Origin: Gammaproteobacteria bacterium UBA7449
Lineage (GTDB): Bacteria; Pseudomonadota; Gammaproteobacteria; Pseudomonadales; Pseudohongiellaceae
Length of the DNA stretch: 64,000 nucleotides
Assembly: GCA_002477465.1 (NCBI GenBank)
Contig: DLPV01000026.1
Location: 20,418-84,417, forward strand
Reading direction: 5' to 3'
In this document: piece by piece, positions 8,180-17,480 of the stretch
Position numbering within the stretch: the first letter of the stretch is position 1
Layout of the letters: every line of letters begins with the position of its first letter
Position numbers and translations under genes: made by a program
The notes under the pieces: model-generated
What the model was told of the DNA's origin: nothing
Databases searched by the model: none
Seen by the model: only the letters and a program-made list of their open reading frames with translations

Positions 8180-9301
8180 TTATCGCGACAGGATGAGGTT
8201 ATCCCTATGTATCACCTCTTCCTCACCCCCGTATCCCAGCAGCGCTTCAATCTGGTCACTGCTCTTGCCGCAAAGTTTGGCGATTTCTGCCGCGTCATAA
8301 TTCACCAGCCCCCGCGCAACTTCGACTCCCTCAGTGGTAACACAGGCCACGACATCACCGCGCCTGAACTTTCCTGTGACACGCTGCACGCCAACCGCCA
8401 GCAGGCTTTTACCCGAGTTGCAAAGCACATTCACCGCCCCCGCATCAAGTTGCAGGGTGCCGGCAACCGTTAACTGGCCGGCCAACCACTGCTTGCGCGC
8501 CGTCATCGGTTCACTATCAGCGGTGAGCAAGGTACCGAGTTCCTCGCCGGAGGCAATCCTGGCGAGAATATCCTCGAAGCGGCCATTGGCGATAATCGTG
8601 TCGGTGCCTGAGCGTGCCGCTAATTTGGCTGCACTTAATTTGGATTGCATACCGCCTCTGCCCAGGCTACTGCCCGCGCCAGCCATTGCCGCCAGGCTTT
8701 CGTCGTGGGCCGAGGCGACAGACACCAACTCTGCATCTTCGTGACCGCGGGGATCGGCCGTGAAGAGACCATCCTGGTCCGTTAGAATCACCATGGCGTC
8801 TGCGTTAGTGAGGTTCGCCACCAGCGCGGCCAAGGTATCGTTGTCGCCAAAGCACAATTCCGCCGTGGCCACGGTGTCATTTTCATTGACCACGGGCAGC
8901 GTCCCTAGTTCGAGCAAGGTAGTCAGGGTACTGCGCGCATTCAGATAACGCGTGCGGTCGGAGAGATCCTCATGGCTCAGCAGAATCTGTGCCGCATGCA
9001 CACCATGCTCCATAAAGCAGGATTCATAGGCCTGGATCACGCCCATCTGACCTACAGCGGCAGCCGCTTGTTGCATATGGATTTCCCGCGGTCGCGACTT
9101 CAGGCTCAGTCGACTTACCCCTTCCGCGACCGCACCACTTGAAACCAGTACCAGTTTAATGCCAGCGCCTTGAAGCGCCACCAATTGTCGCGCCCAGTTT
9201 GCGATCGCCTGCCGATCCAGTCCCAAACCGTTATTGGTTACCAGGGAACTACCCACTTTAACTACCCAACGGCGACCCTCTATAAATTTATCCCTGCTCA
9301 T
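8180..9301 (-). CDS. proB: Glutamate 5-kinase
   Basis: Phosphorylates glutamate to gamma-glutamyl phosphate, the first step of proline synthesis. 373 residues: amino acid kinase domain (WVVKVGSSLVTNNG at the start, VNENDTVAT and SSLGRGGMQSKLSAA later) followed by a C-terminal PUA domain (residues about 280-373). The full E. coli-type architecture is present. ATG start. Downstream of obgE with about 40 bases between, the usual gammaproteobacterial order. Confidence 0.96.
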   Translation of the reverse strand: MSRDKFIEGRRWVVKVGSSLVTNNGLGLDRQAIANWARQLVALQGAGIKLVLVSSGAVAEGVSRLSLKSRPREIHMQQAAAAVGQMGVIQAYESCFMEHGVHAAQILLSHEDLSDRTRYLNARSTLTTLLELGTLPVVNENDTVATAELCFGDNDTLAALVANLTNADAMVILTDQDGLFTADPRGHEDAELVSVASAHDESLAAMAGAGSSLGRGGMQSKLSAAKLAARSGTDTIIANGRFEDILARIASGEELGTLLTADSEPMTARKQWLAGQLTVAGTLQLDAGAVNVLCNSGKSLLAVGVQRVTGKFRRGDVVACVTTEGVEVARGLVNYDAAEIAKLCGKSSDQIEALLGYGGEEEVIHRDNLILSR

Positions 9302-9340
9302 GACTCTAGTTTCTATTCCTGTGTTGACTCGCGCTAGCTG

Positions 9341-10498
9341 TCATTCCATGTCGTACCAGTCTTCGATTTCTTCAGTCTGCCGCCTTCGAGCCTGCCTGCT
9401 GCTCTCAATACTGCGGCGAATCTCAAATGCCATGGCCTTTTCTCGTTCAAGCTGCTGAGCAGTGTATCCCTCGTCATCCAGCAGCCGCCGTCGGTGCTCT
9501 TCAATTGACGCCATGAGATTTTCACACAAATCATTGCAGCCGATCCCGCTGAGCGCCGAGATCTGGTGAATTTCTCCTTGCCAATCTAATTCACTGCGTA
9601 AAGCGGTTATTAATTCTTCAACTGCGTCGGCCTGCATCAGGTCAACCTTGTTGATCACCAGCCAACGCTCTTTACTCGCCAGTGTAGGACTAAAATTCTC
9701 GAGCTCCCCGATGATACTGCGGGCATTTGCGACCGGGTCGCTGCCATCAACAGGCATCGCGTCGATGAGGTGGAGCAGCAGGCGAGTTCGGGACAAGTGC
9801 TTTAGAAAACGGAATCCCAAACCCGCGCCTTCTGAAGCACCCTCGATGAGTCCCGGGATATCAGCCATCACGAAGCTGCGTTCCAGACCCAGGCTAACAA
9901 CCCCAAGATTAGGGACCAGGGTTGTGAAGGGGTAATCCGCCACTTTGGGTTTAGCTGCAGACACAGATCGTATCAGGGTGGATTTGCCTGCATTGGGCAA
10001 ACCCAGCAGGCCAACGTCAGCCACCAGGCGCAGCTGTAGCTGCAAGGTGCGGGCTTCGCCGGGCGTGCCGTGCGTGGTTTTTCTCGGCGCGCGATTGGTG
10101 CTGGATTTGAAGCGGGTATTTCCCAGACCGTGGAAACCGCCCTTGGCCACCATGACTGGCACCCCTGGTTGGTTTAAGTCTGCAATCAATTCTTCAGTGT
10201 CGACGTCAATCACACTGGTGCCGAGGGGAACCTTGACCAATAGGTCTTCACCACCCCGCCCCGTGCAGTTACGCCCTTGCCCAGGCTTGCCGGATTCCGC
10301 GCGGTAGCGCGGCTGAAAACGAAAGTCTACCAGCGTGTTCAGGGCTGAATCTGCCTGCAAAAACACACTGCCACCGTCGCCGCCATCGCCGCCGTCAGGC
10401 CCGCCTCTTTCGATATATTTCTCACGGCGAAAACTGAGGCAACCATTGCCACCCTTGCCCGCTTCCACGGTGATTTCGGCTTCATCGACAAATTTCAT
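9341..10498 (-). CDS. obgE: GTPase Obg (CgtA)
   Basis: Essential ribosome-associated GTPase acting in 50S assembly and stress response. 385 residues: glycine-rich Obg fold (residues 1-158, starting MKFVDEAEITVEAGKGGNGC), then a G domain with GLPNAGKST (P-loop), DIPGLIEGA (G3) and NKVD (G4). The C-terminal tail is short and charged, ending EDWYDME. ATG with AGGA upstream. A terminator separates it from rpmA, so it may be read mainly from its own promoter or by readthrough. Confidence 0.97.
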   Translation of the reverse strand: MKFVDEAEITVEAGKGGNGCLSFRREKYIERGGPDGGDGGDGGSVFLQADSALNTLVDFRFQPRYRAESGKPGQGRNCTGRGGEDLLVKVPLGTSVIDVDTEELIADLNQPGVPVMVAKGGFHGLGNTRFKSSTNRAPRKTTHGTPGEARTLQLQLRLVADVGLLGLPNAGKSTLIRSVSAAKPKVADYPFTTLVPNLGVVSLGLERSFVMADIPGLIEGASEGAGLGFRFLKHLSRTRLLLHLIDAMPVDGSDPVANARSIIGELENFSPTLASKERWLVINKVDLMQADAVEELITALRSELDWQGEIHQISALSGIGCNDLCENLMASIEEHRRRLLDDEGYTAQQLEREKAMAFEIRRSIESSRQARRRQTEEIEDWYDME

Positions 10499-10550
10499 GA
10501 TGCAATTCCTGACTTCAGCAGTTGCCCGAGGGTTTTGAACCGCACAAACA

Positions 10551-10579
10551 AAAAAGCCCCGTCAAATGACGGGGCTTTT
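10551..10579 (-). terminator. Terminator between rpmA and obgE
   Basis: Stem AAGCCCCGTCA / TGACGGGGCTT; on the minus strand it is followed by a run of T. Placed to end the rplU-rpmA transcript. Confidence 0.85.
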
Positions 10580-10596
10580 CTCTAAACGCTTGCGAT

Positions 10597-10854
10597 TCAG
10601 GCCGTCTCGACGCTCACAAATTTTCTGTTATGTGGGCCTTTTTCGGCAAATCGAATCACACCATCCGCCTTTGCGAACAGGGTATGATCCTTACCACAGC
10701 CAACATTCTCTCCAGGATGGAACTTAGTGCCGCGCTGGCGCACGATAATGTTTCCAGCCTTTGCTACCTGGCCGCCAAACAATTTCACACCCAGACGTTT
10801 GGATACGGAATCGCGACCGTTATTAGTACTACCGCCTGCTTTCTTATGTGCCAT
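10597..10854 (-). CDS. rpmA: 50S ribosomal protein L27
   Basis: 85 residues, starting MAHKKAGGSTNNGRDS, with no N-terminal propeptide of the Firmicutes type. The flexible N-terminus reaches the peptidyl-transferase centre. Strong AGGAG before the ATG. Second gene of the rplU-rpmA pair. Confidence 0.97.
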   Translation of the reverse strand: MAHKKAGGSTNNGRDSVSKRLGVKLFGGQVAKAGNIIVRQRGTKFHPGENVGCGKDHTLFAKADGVIRFAEKGPHNRKFVSVETA

Positions 10855-10871
10855 GCCTGTCTCCTGATCCT

Positions 10872-11183
10872 TTAGCCTTTGATACCAGTGATTTTCACCT
10901 CGGTGAAACTCTGGCGGTGGCCCTGTGTCTTCTGGAAGTGCTTGCGACGGTTAAATTTTACAATTTTCACCTTGTCGCCACGACCCTGCTTTAAAACTTC
11001 AGCCGTGACCTGGCTACCTTCCACATAAGGTGTACCAATCTTCACCGACTCCCCTTCACCGACCATCAATATCTTGTCGAATTGAACTTCATCGCCGGCG
11101 GCTGCATCCAGCTTCTCCAACTGCAGGACTTCACCTTCAGTGACCCTGTGCTGCTTACCACCACTCTCGATTACCGCGTACAT
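10872..11183 (-). CDS. rplU: 50S ribosomal protein L21
   Basis: 103 residues, the E. coli length when started at MYAVIESGGKQHRV. This ATG has GGAG 7 bases upstream, whereas the longer TTG start four codons earlier does not, so 11183 is preferred. Binds 23S rRNA. Ends with SFTEVKITGIKG. Promoter identified upstream. Confidence 0.97.
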   Translation of the reverse strand: MYAVIESGGKQHRVTEGEVLQLEKLDAAAGDEVQFDKILMVGEGESVKIGTPYVEGSQVTAEVLKQGRGDKVKIVKFNRRKHFQKTQGHRQSFTEVKITGIKG

Positions 11184-11239
11184 AGCTAACTCCAAAACCT
11201 GTTGGGAAGGGCAAGGTACCCGTTTCCATAGGGCCGGGC

Positions 11240-11268
11240 ATTTTACGGGATCGTTTCAGGCTAAGCAA
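11240..11268 (-). promoter_or_regulatory. Promoter of rplU-rpmA
   Basis: Minus strand: -35 TTGCTT (11268-11263), 17-base spacer, -10 TAAAAT (11245-11240), then a GC-rich discriminator GCCCGGCC, typical of growth-rate-controlled ribosomal promoters. Confidence 0.65.
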
Positions 11269-11347
11269 GTGAAAATAAAGGCTTTAAGCTAGCTTACTTT
11301 CCGCCCCAATGCCGCTAAATCACTCGCCTGCACACTAATTTGCTCAC

Positions 11348-11376
11348 TTGACAGCATTCCCTGCTCTCCCTAGCAT
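11348..11376 (+). promoter_or_regulatory. Promoter of ispB
   Basis: Perfect -35 TTGACA (11348-11353), 17-base spacer, -10 TAGCAT (11371-11376). Transcription would begin near 11383, which excludes starts before that point and supports the ATG at 11453. Confidence 0.6.
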
Positions 11377-11452
11377 GCGTCTTCAATCTAGAACACGCCC
11401 TACACAGGGAGTGCCTGGCCTCAATAGCCTCAAACTCAGCCCAAAATCAGAA

Positions 11453-12424
11453 ATGTCCCAACAGCTCAGAGCGATCGTCGAAGACGACTTTCAGGCCGTC
11501 AATCAATATGTCATTGACCAGCTCTATTCAGAGGTCGAGCTGGTGGAAAGTATCGGCCATTATATTGTGGAAGCCGGTGGTAAGCGCTTGCGTCCATTGC
11601 TGGTACTGCTGGCAGCAAAAAGCTGTGGCATCGAGGATAACAAGCATATCCCCATGGCCGCCGTCATCGAATTCATTCATACGGCCACCCTGCTGCATGA
11701 TGATGTTGTCGATATGTCGACGCTGCGTCGAGGCCGCCCCACAGTGAACGCGGAATGGAATAATCCCTCCAGCGTACTGGTCGGAGATTTCATCTACTCC
11801 CGCGCATTCCAGGTGCTGGTCCGCATCGGCAGTCTCCGCATTATGGAAATTATCGCCGACACCACCAATAAGATCGCCGAGGGTGAGGTGCTGCAGCTGC
11901 TGGCAAAATCTAACCCGGAATCCTCTGAAGCCGACTACATGCGCGTTATTGAAAACAAGACTGCGATCCTGTTCAAGGCAGCGGCCGAATGCGGGGCTAT
12001 CCTGGCTGGCGCCGACGTTACAGTCTCCAATAGGCTGGGCCGATTTGGGATGCACATTGGTACTGCCTTTCAGCTGATTGATGACGTGCTGGACTATCGC
12101 GGTGACACCGAAGCCCTCGGCAAAAACGTCGGCGATGACCTTGCTGAAGGCAAACCTACCCTGCCCCTGCTCTACGCCATGGCTAATTGTGGACCCGATG
12201 ATGTCACCCTGGTCAAACAGAGCCTGGCTGCAGAGACTGTTTCCCCTGAGCAACTGCAGAATGTGATTAAAATCGTAATTGACTCAGGCGCGTTGGACTA
12301 CACTCAGAGCCTCGCAGAAGCGCAGGTGGCCGAATCCAGAGCCTGCCTTGCCGAACTCCCCGCTTCTGGCTATCGCGACTCCCTCATGGCCATGGTGGAT
12401 TTCGCGATCAATCGAAACAGCTGA
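11453..12424 (+). CDS. ispB: Octaprenyl (polyprenyl) diphosphate synthase
   Basis: Makes the polyprenyl side chain of ubiquinone. 323 residues from MSQQLRAIVEDDFQ, exactly the E. coli IspB length. First aspartate-rich motif in LLHDDVVDMSTLRRG, second in LIDDVLDYRGD; GGKRLRP binds diphosphate. The frame is open further upstream to a TTG that lies in the -35 box of the putative promoter, so the longer start is rejected. Divergent from rplU, the conserved arrangement. Confidence 0.95.
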   Translation: MSQQLRAIVEDDFQAVNQYVIDQLYSEVELVESIGHYIVEAGGKRLRPLLVLLAAKSCGIEDNKHIPMAAVIEFIHTATLLHDDVVDMSTLRRGRPTVNAEWNNPSSVLVGDFIYSRAFQVLVRIGSLRIMEIIADTTNKIAEGEVLQLLAKSNPESSEADYMRVIENKTAILFKAAAECGAILAGADVTVSNRLGRFGMHIGTAFQLIDDVLDYRGDTEALGKNVGDDLAEGKPTLPLLYAMANCGPDDVTLVKQSLAAETVSPEQLQNVIKIVIDSGALDYTQSLAEAQVAESRACLAELPASGYRDSLMAMVDFAINRNS

Positions 12425-12501
12425 GTCACTTTTATGTATGGCCCCGCGCCTGCCTGTGTGCAGCCCACTATTTTCGCAAACAACTATTTTTGGAGCCACC
12501 T

Positions 12502-13071
12502 ATGCGAATAGCCAATCTAACCCTGAGCCTGGTTTGCCTGTTCACAATCGCTTCCTGCACCAGCACCGGGATTGGCGGCGGTAATGCCGCCGAGCGCCGT
12601 CAAGGCATCTTGGAAATGCGCCAGGACGTGCTGACGGAGCTGTACTCCATTAAACCCGATACACGCGTACAAATTGGCAGCGCTGCCGGTTATGCGGTAT
12701 TCACCAACGCCAACATCAATTTGATCCTGGCCAGCTTCGGTGGCGGTGTCGGGGTGGTGAGGGACAACGAAAATGGCGGCGATACGTTTATGCGTATGGG
12801 CGAAGTGGGGATCGGTCTCGGTGCGGGTGTGAAAGATTTTCGCGCCGTGTTTGTATTTCACGATCATGCAGCGCTGGACCGATTCATGGACTTGGGAATC
12901 GCAGTCGGGGGCCAGGCTGATGCCGCCGCCAAGGCGGGTGATCTAGGCGCTGCAGTCGGCGGAGAAGCTATTGTGGACAATGTGACGGTATACCAGTTAA
13001 CCCAATCTGGCCTAGCCTTGCAGGCAACGATCAAAGGCACCCGCTACTGGCGCGATTCTCAGTTAAATTGA
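12502..13071 (+). CDS. SYLF (YSC84/DUF500) domain lipoprotein
   Basis: 189 residues. An N-terminal signal sequence ends in the lipobox IASC (residues about 16-19), so this is an outer- or inner-membrane lipoprotein. The rest is a SYLF domain: GYAVFTNANINLILASFGGG, VGIGLGAGVKDFRAVFVF, then glycine-rich strands. SYLF domains bind lipids in eukaryotes; bacterial exported versions are of unknown role. ATG 12502 is preceded by GGAG and gives the clean signal peptide. Convergent with the next gene. Confidence 0.85.
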   Translation: MRIANLTLSLVCLFTIASCTSTGIGGGNAAERRQGILEMRQDVLTELYSIKPDTRVQIGSAAGYAVFTNANINLILASFGGGVGVVRDNENGGDTFMRMGEVGIGLGAGVKDFRAVFVFHDHAALDRFMDLGIAVGGQADAAAKAGDLGAAVGGEAIVDNVTVYQLTQSGLALQATIKGTRYWRDSQLN

Positions 13072-13074
13072 GGT

Positions 13075-14262
13075 TTACCGAAAGCGTATTGTGGTTCCGG
13101 CGCTGCTGTCATTCAAAATATTAGATGAGTCAATAACACGTAGCTTATGGGAGCTGGGTTGGTAGATCGCGGCGTTACCCGCCACGACCTCCTCGGCCGA
13201 CTGCCGCAAATCCTCCGCTTCCAGTTCATCCCCAAGTGCCGAGTAGACGTCTGCAAGGGCAAAGTAAAAATCCGGTTCAAAGCGTTTCAGTCGCAGGGCT
13301 GATTGAAAGGAAGTGCGCGCGGCTTCCAGATTCTCTGCTTCTAAAGCCAACTGCCCCCTGGCGAAATGATAGTAGGGATTGCGATCGTTAAATCGCTGAA
13401 TCGCGTCCTCGTACCTTATGGCAAGTTCGAGTTCTCCCGTGCTCCGATAGTGCTTTGCGAGATTGTTCACGGCCGTCGCATTATTATCCTCAGTCAGAAA
13501 TGCCATTTGATAGCTATACTCGGCAAACTCCCTGTTTCCCAAACGATTATAGGTCGCCCCGATGTTATTCCAGGCAATCGATAAATCTGTTTCGAGATAC
13601 AGTGCATTTTTGAAGTAAGTGAGTGCTGTATCCAAATCCTCTGCCACCAGCGCTTCTACCCCAAGATTATTGAAGTAAAGCGCTCGCGCATAGAGATCAC
13701 TAACCGTTCTTGCCGTGAGCTGCTGTAGCTGAATCTCAGGAGTGAAGTCCACCACATACTTGCGCTTATATCCGAGGTTGCCGGTCGCATTAATATGACG
13801 ACTCAAGACCAGCAAGCTACCACGCTTGTCCCATTCTGGCCTGACTTCAACAGTTTGGAATTGCGCATCTATGCCGGTGTAACGCGCCATAGCGATATAC
13901 AGGTTCATGACGGAGAGACAGTTGCCTTGCCGCGTCTCGAAGGCTTCTACTGCGGTGTGGGTGCGGGAATCGTCATATCGCAGATTGAGATAATTCTCGT
14001 CGTATAGCAGCGCCTGAATTTTCGCGACGCGAACTGTAGTACTGTCTCCATCATCGATGAGCCGATCCAAAAGCGCCATGATCTCATCATTGAGAAATAG
14101 TGGATCGACCTCACTAAAAAGATCCTCGGTCCGATCGACTATCTGCGCTTCTATCGCTGCATCGCGCTCAAACTCGGTCTGCAAATTAATCGTGCTGCAG
14201 GCTGACAAAAGCCCTGCCATGAACAGCAAGCCCTTAATTTTGCAGTTCACTAACTTAATCAT
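13075..14262 (-). CDS. Lipoprotein with transglutaminase-like and TPR domains
   Basis: 395 residues from MIKLVNCKIKGLLFMAGL, with lipobox LSAC, so a lipid-anchored envelope protein. Residues about 95-175 look like a transglutaminase-like fold, with the cysteine in FETRQGNCLSVMNLYIAMAR and a downstream histidine (SRHINATG). Several TPRs follow (NNLGVEALVAEDLDTALTYF, AWNNIGATYNRLGNREFAEY, FARGQLALEAENLEAARTSF). The longer frame up to 14325 overlaps the neighbour and spoils the signal peptide. Last gene of a three-gene overlapping set of exported proteins; probably acts on protein or peptidoglycan partners, unproven. Confidence 0.8.
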   Translation of the reverse strand: MIKLVNCKIKGLLFMAGLLSACSTINLQTEFERDAAIEAQIVDRTEDLFSEVDPLFLNDEIMALLDRLIDDGDSTTVRVAKIQALLYDENYLNLRYDDSRTHTAVEAFETRQGNCLSVMNLYIAMARYTGIDAQFQTVEVRPEWDKRGSLLVLSRHINATGNLGYKRKYVVDFTPEIQLQQLTARTVSDLYARALYFNNLGVEALVAEDLDTALTYFKNALYLETDLSIAWNNIGATYNRLGNREFAEYSYQMAFLTEDNNATAVNNLAKHYRSTGELELAIRYEDAIQRFNDRNPYYHFARGQLALEAENLEAARTSFQSALRLKRFEPDFYFALADVYSALGDELEAEDLRQSAEEVVAGNAAIYQPSSHKLRVIDSSNILNDSSAGTTIRFR

Positions 14263-14296
14263 CACTCTCGCTGACCATGTCTTAATCCATCTTGAC

Positions 14297-15748
14297 TCAA
14301 TGACGAGCCGGGGTTTCCTGCCCACGCTTGTCTACTTTCAAGAACTCGTAGCGTCCGCGCAGAAAACTAATCTGTTGTTCCTGCAGGCTGCGAAACAGGG
14401 CAATCCATCCGGCGTATTTAGCGATCGGCGTCATATCCTTACCTAGACCGGCATAATCCAGATTTTCTCTTAGGCGCCCCGAATCCCGTCCCCAGCTGCG
14501 CTGAAACTCCATGCTTTCAGCATCGTGCTCATACTCAAACTCAAGCGCCACCCGGGTCTGGGCCAGGCGCATATTGTCCGCTGACAGGAACCGCACTTCA
14601 TAGTTAGAGACAAACTCCAGTTTATTGCCTTCCCGTTGCAGCCAGTCGACACCCGTATCGATGATAACGCTTTTGATCACATCAAGATTTTGGACATAGG
14701 CAAATGGCAAGGTGTCAGCATGCATGATTTCGAATCCTGCATCCGTATCTCTGAGCGCAGAGGAGATCCGTACCCTTCCCGCTTCATCAATGTCCACGAT
14801 GGCATCGGATTTAATGGCAATAGAGCGCGCCACAAAATCCCACAGCGCTTTTAAGGTTTTTGCTTCCAGCGCTGGTAGCTCCCAGGCAGCACCGGCTTCA
14901 TCTAACAATAAAAATTGACCATCGGTAAAACGCAGTTCGGACACATCCAGATTCAGATAGGACGTTTCCCCTAACGCCACACCTCCGGGCACGATGATTT
15001 CCCGTATAGTTGATTCTGAAAACTCATCGCCAAGCGACTTTTTTTCGAAAACTGAAGGCTCAGTGCGCGCGAGAGCTCGACCACCCAGAGCCTCTCCGGA
15101 CCTGAAGATTGAATTGCTGTTACGCCTGACGCGTTTGCCGAGCAATGTCAGTTCTGTGACCTCGCTCTCGAGGCGCCTAGCATTACGCCCATCGATAGCA
15201 AAGCGCCGAGCCGCTGTAGCGTAAAAATTCCCCGCCACTGCTATGTCGGTATTACTATCCAGGAACAGGACAGCATGGCCATATCCCCTGGCCACACTCG
15301 CAATCTTGTCTGCAGCCTCGCGGTCCGATGCAGCAAAGCTGATCAGAGTCCTGGCAATGGAATGATCATCCAGCCAGTCCTGCAGAAGTGCATGCTCCTC
15401 GAAATTGCTGGCGCCGGCATCAGTAAAAATCACCAATCCCTGAATCAAACCAGCCGTCAGCTCTGCTTCCCAGCTCTGCAATTCTAGCGATGCTGGATAA
15501 CTATGATTAGGCAAATCCGGAAATCTTCCCAACCTATAAGTACTGATTCTACCTCTGGCAAGTTGACGATGATTCAGGTTATGTATCACATCGATATTAT
15601 AGGCCTCCAGCGGCGATGCCAGCTGCAAAAATAAAGGGTCAGGTGTCTCGGTTTCATCCAGGATGCTTGCTTGCGTCGAACTGTCTAGAAACAGCGACAC
15701 AAGCAAGACTAATGCAGCAGCATTAGCTTTAGTAAACAGCACAGGCAT
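14297..15748 (-). CDS. Exported protein of unknown function
   Basis: 483 residues; I do not recognise the family. Signal peptide MPVLFTKANAAALVLLVSLF with likely cleavage after the Ala in STQAS. The mature part mixes alpha/beta stretches (AELTAGLIQGLVIFTDAGASN, GHAVLFLDSNTDIAVAGNFY) with beta-rich C-terminal sequence and no cysteine motif. It overlaps the upstream gene by 20 bases, and its end overlaps an alternative upstream start of the TPR lipoprotein gene, so the three are almost certainly co-translated. Confidence 0.75.
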   Translation of the reverse strand: MPVLFTKANAAALVLLVSLFLDSSTQASILDETETPDPLFLQLASPLEAYNIDVIHNLNHRQLARGRISTYRLGRFPDLPNHSYPASLELQSWEAELTAGLIQGLVIFTDAGASNFEEHALLQDWLDDHSIARTLISFAASDREAADKIASVARGYGHAVLFLDSNTDIAVAGNFYATAARRFAIDGRNARRLESEVTELTLLGKRVRRNSNSIFRSGEALGGRALARTEPSVFEKKSLGDEFSESTIREIIVPGGVALGETSYLNLDVSELRFTDGQFLLLDEAGAAWELPALEAKTLKALWDFVARSIAIKSDAIVDIDEAGRVRISSALRDTDAGFEIMHADTLPFAYVQNLDVIKSVIIDTGVDWLQREGNKLEFVSNYEVRFLSADNMRLAQTRVALEFEYEHDAESMEFQRSWGRDSGRLRENLDYAGLGKDMTPIAKYAGWIALFRSLQEQQISFLRGRYEFLKVDKRGQETPARH

Positions 15749-17297
15749 CGTAGGGCTCGTTACGGCGCTTCTTCAGTAGACGAATTCGCAGATCGCTGAC
15801 GTAATCAGGCTCTCCGTAAAAATGCAGGGGTTGAGCCATTTCTGAAATCAACTGCTCAGCGTAATCAAATTCGTTAGCGGCCATAGCATATTTTGCCGCT
15901 TGCTCCATAATAAAACTGTCTGCTGGCAATGTAGCAAATGCTTTCTCCTGATAGCTGACACCGAGGCGCCAGTCCTGTTCTGGAAACAAATAGAATTGCG
16001 CCATGGCTAGATTGACCTCAGGATTATCAGGCGCCATTTTGAATGCCCGGGTAAATTGTTCCTGCATCACTGCGAACAGACTTTGGCGACGCGCCTCGGA
16101 ATAGGTTTTCTCACAATCTGATAATTCTGATTCCCAGTACTCTCCCAGATCCAAAATGATATTGAGGTCTTCAGGAGCCAGCGCTGTGGCCTGCTCAAAA
16201 TACGCCGCAATCGTCTGGTCTGACACCTCATCAAGATCGAATCTCAATGCATCTCCCAAGCCTGAATAGGCTCTCGCCACCGGCGCTTCAGTTTCCACGA
16301 GACTGCCAAACAGCTGCTCCGCTGTATCCAATCGCCCGCTGTTCAAACCCAATTCACCGAGCAATATCGCTACTCTATCGGGATCAAGCGGGGCCGCGCC
16401 TGGCACCTGAACTGGCGCCAGCTCACCATGTTCTACATCCACACGCGGGCGCCTGCTATTGCTGAGATAATCGACGTACTCTGCATCCAGCTCTGCCGTG
16501 GTAATGTCGAATGACTGGTCAAATGCGAATCGCGCGGCGCGTCCCTCCAATAACAGCTCAACATAGCGTGCCAACTGCGCGCGACGATCGGGAAACGCGT
16601 CTTCTGCATACCCATGCCGCAGATAGTGGAACAACGCCTCCGATTTGAGATTGGCGAATTGAATCAAGCGCGGCGATGCCAGAGAATCATCCCGATACAG
16701 CAAGCGACCCATCGGAATAGTGTCGCTTACCTGGGCCAATGCGCTGTATCCGTCTGCCGATGGACGCGCTAACTCACCGCGACCGTCATCGATATTGACG
16801 CCTGCGAGATAAGCCGCGAGGCCCTCCTCATACCAGCGCGGCAGACGCAGATCGGAAAAATTTCGGATCAGAAAATGCGCGTAGTGATGCCTGGCCTGCA
16901 GCAAGGATTGATCATCCCGCAGCAATATACCCATAAAGTTTGCCCGCGGTGTGGCATAGAAATAGCCCCGCTCTTCACCAACGAGAAAAGCAGCAAAGTC
17001 AGCTTCACTGTCAAACAGGTACACATAGTTGGGAATGGGAATCGCCGGAAGCACAGCGCTGCCGACAATCTGGTAGGCGGCAATCTGGCGCCAGGACTCC
17101 ATGTCACGCAGAAACCGCTGCGTTTGGCGATCTGAGGCCTGGCTCAGAACTGTGAAGTGGCTAGAATCCAACCCCATCCAGCGTTGCTGCACCAGATCAC
17201 CCTGAGCCAGGACAGGCGTACACAGGCTGACCGTAATCCAGACAAGGACAGTGAGCGAGCCGGCTCGACAAGTGCTCATGATACTCACGATACTCAT
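15729..17297 (-). CDS. Exported TPR protein with degenerate zinc-peptidase (DUF1570-like) domain
   Basis: 522 residues. Signal peptide ending TPVLAQ. Residues about 40-290 look like a peptidase-MA (gluzincin) domain: FTVLSQASDRQTQRF at the start and the second-shell motif LPRWYEEGLAAYLAG. The zinc motif itself reads HHYAH at 137-141, so the catalytic glutamate of HExxH is histidine. The C-terminal half carries TPR-like helices (ILLGELGLNSGRLDTAEQLF, FTRAFKMAPDNPEVNLAMAQ). It is either a pseudoprotease scaffold or a metal-binding variant. First gene of the overlapping trio. Confidence 0.78.
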   Translation of the reverse strand: MSIVSIMSTCRAGSLTVLVWITVSLCTPVLAQGDLVQQRWMGLDSSHFTVLSQASDRQTQRFLRDMESWRQIAAYQIVGSAVLPAIPIPNYVYLFDSEADFAAFLVGEERGYFYATPRANFMGILLRDDQSLLQARHHYAHFLIRNFSDLRLPRWYEEGLAAYLAGVNIDDGRGELARPSADGYSALAQVSDTIPMGRLLYRDDSLASPRLIQFANLKSEALFHYLRHGYAEDAFPDRRAQLARYVELLLEGRAARFAFDQSFDITTAELDAEYVDYLSNSRRPRVDVEHGELAPVQVPGAAPLDPDRVAILLGELGLNSGRLDTAEQLFGSLVETEAPVARAYSGLGDALRFDLDEVSDQTIAAYFEQATALAPEDLNIILDLGEYWESELSDCEKTYSEARRQSLFAVMQEQFTRAFKMAPDNPEVNLAMAQFYLFPEQDWRLGVSYQEKAFATLPADSFIMEQAAKYAMAANEFDYAEQLISEMAQPLHFYGEPDYVSDLRIRLLKKRRNEPYDACAVY

Positions 17298-17480
17298 AAA
17301 AAGCCCCGTGGTCTATCGGCCTGCGCGAGCAAGCCCTAAACAAAACAGGCAAGGGCTACTGTAGCATGGTCATGAGAGACTCGGAAAGCAGAGGGGAACG
17401 GTACCGGCGCAGTTTCACTCCCAGCAAGCGGCCCTTCTTTGGAGCTTCTTTTGACCTTCTTTTCCCTTTTTGGGCGCGCC

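Noticed and set aside
11528..12253. 241-codon frame opposite ispB
   Set aside because: Shadow; ispB has clear DDxxD motifs and its own promoter.
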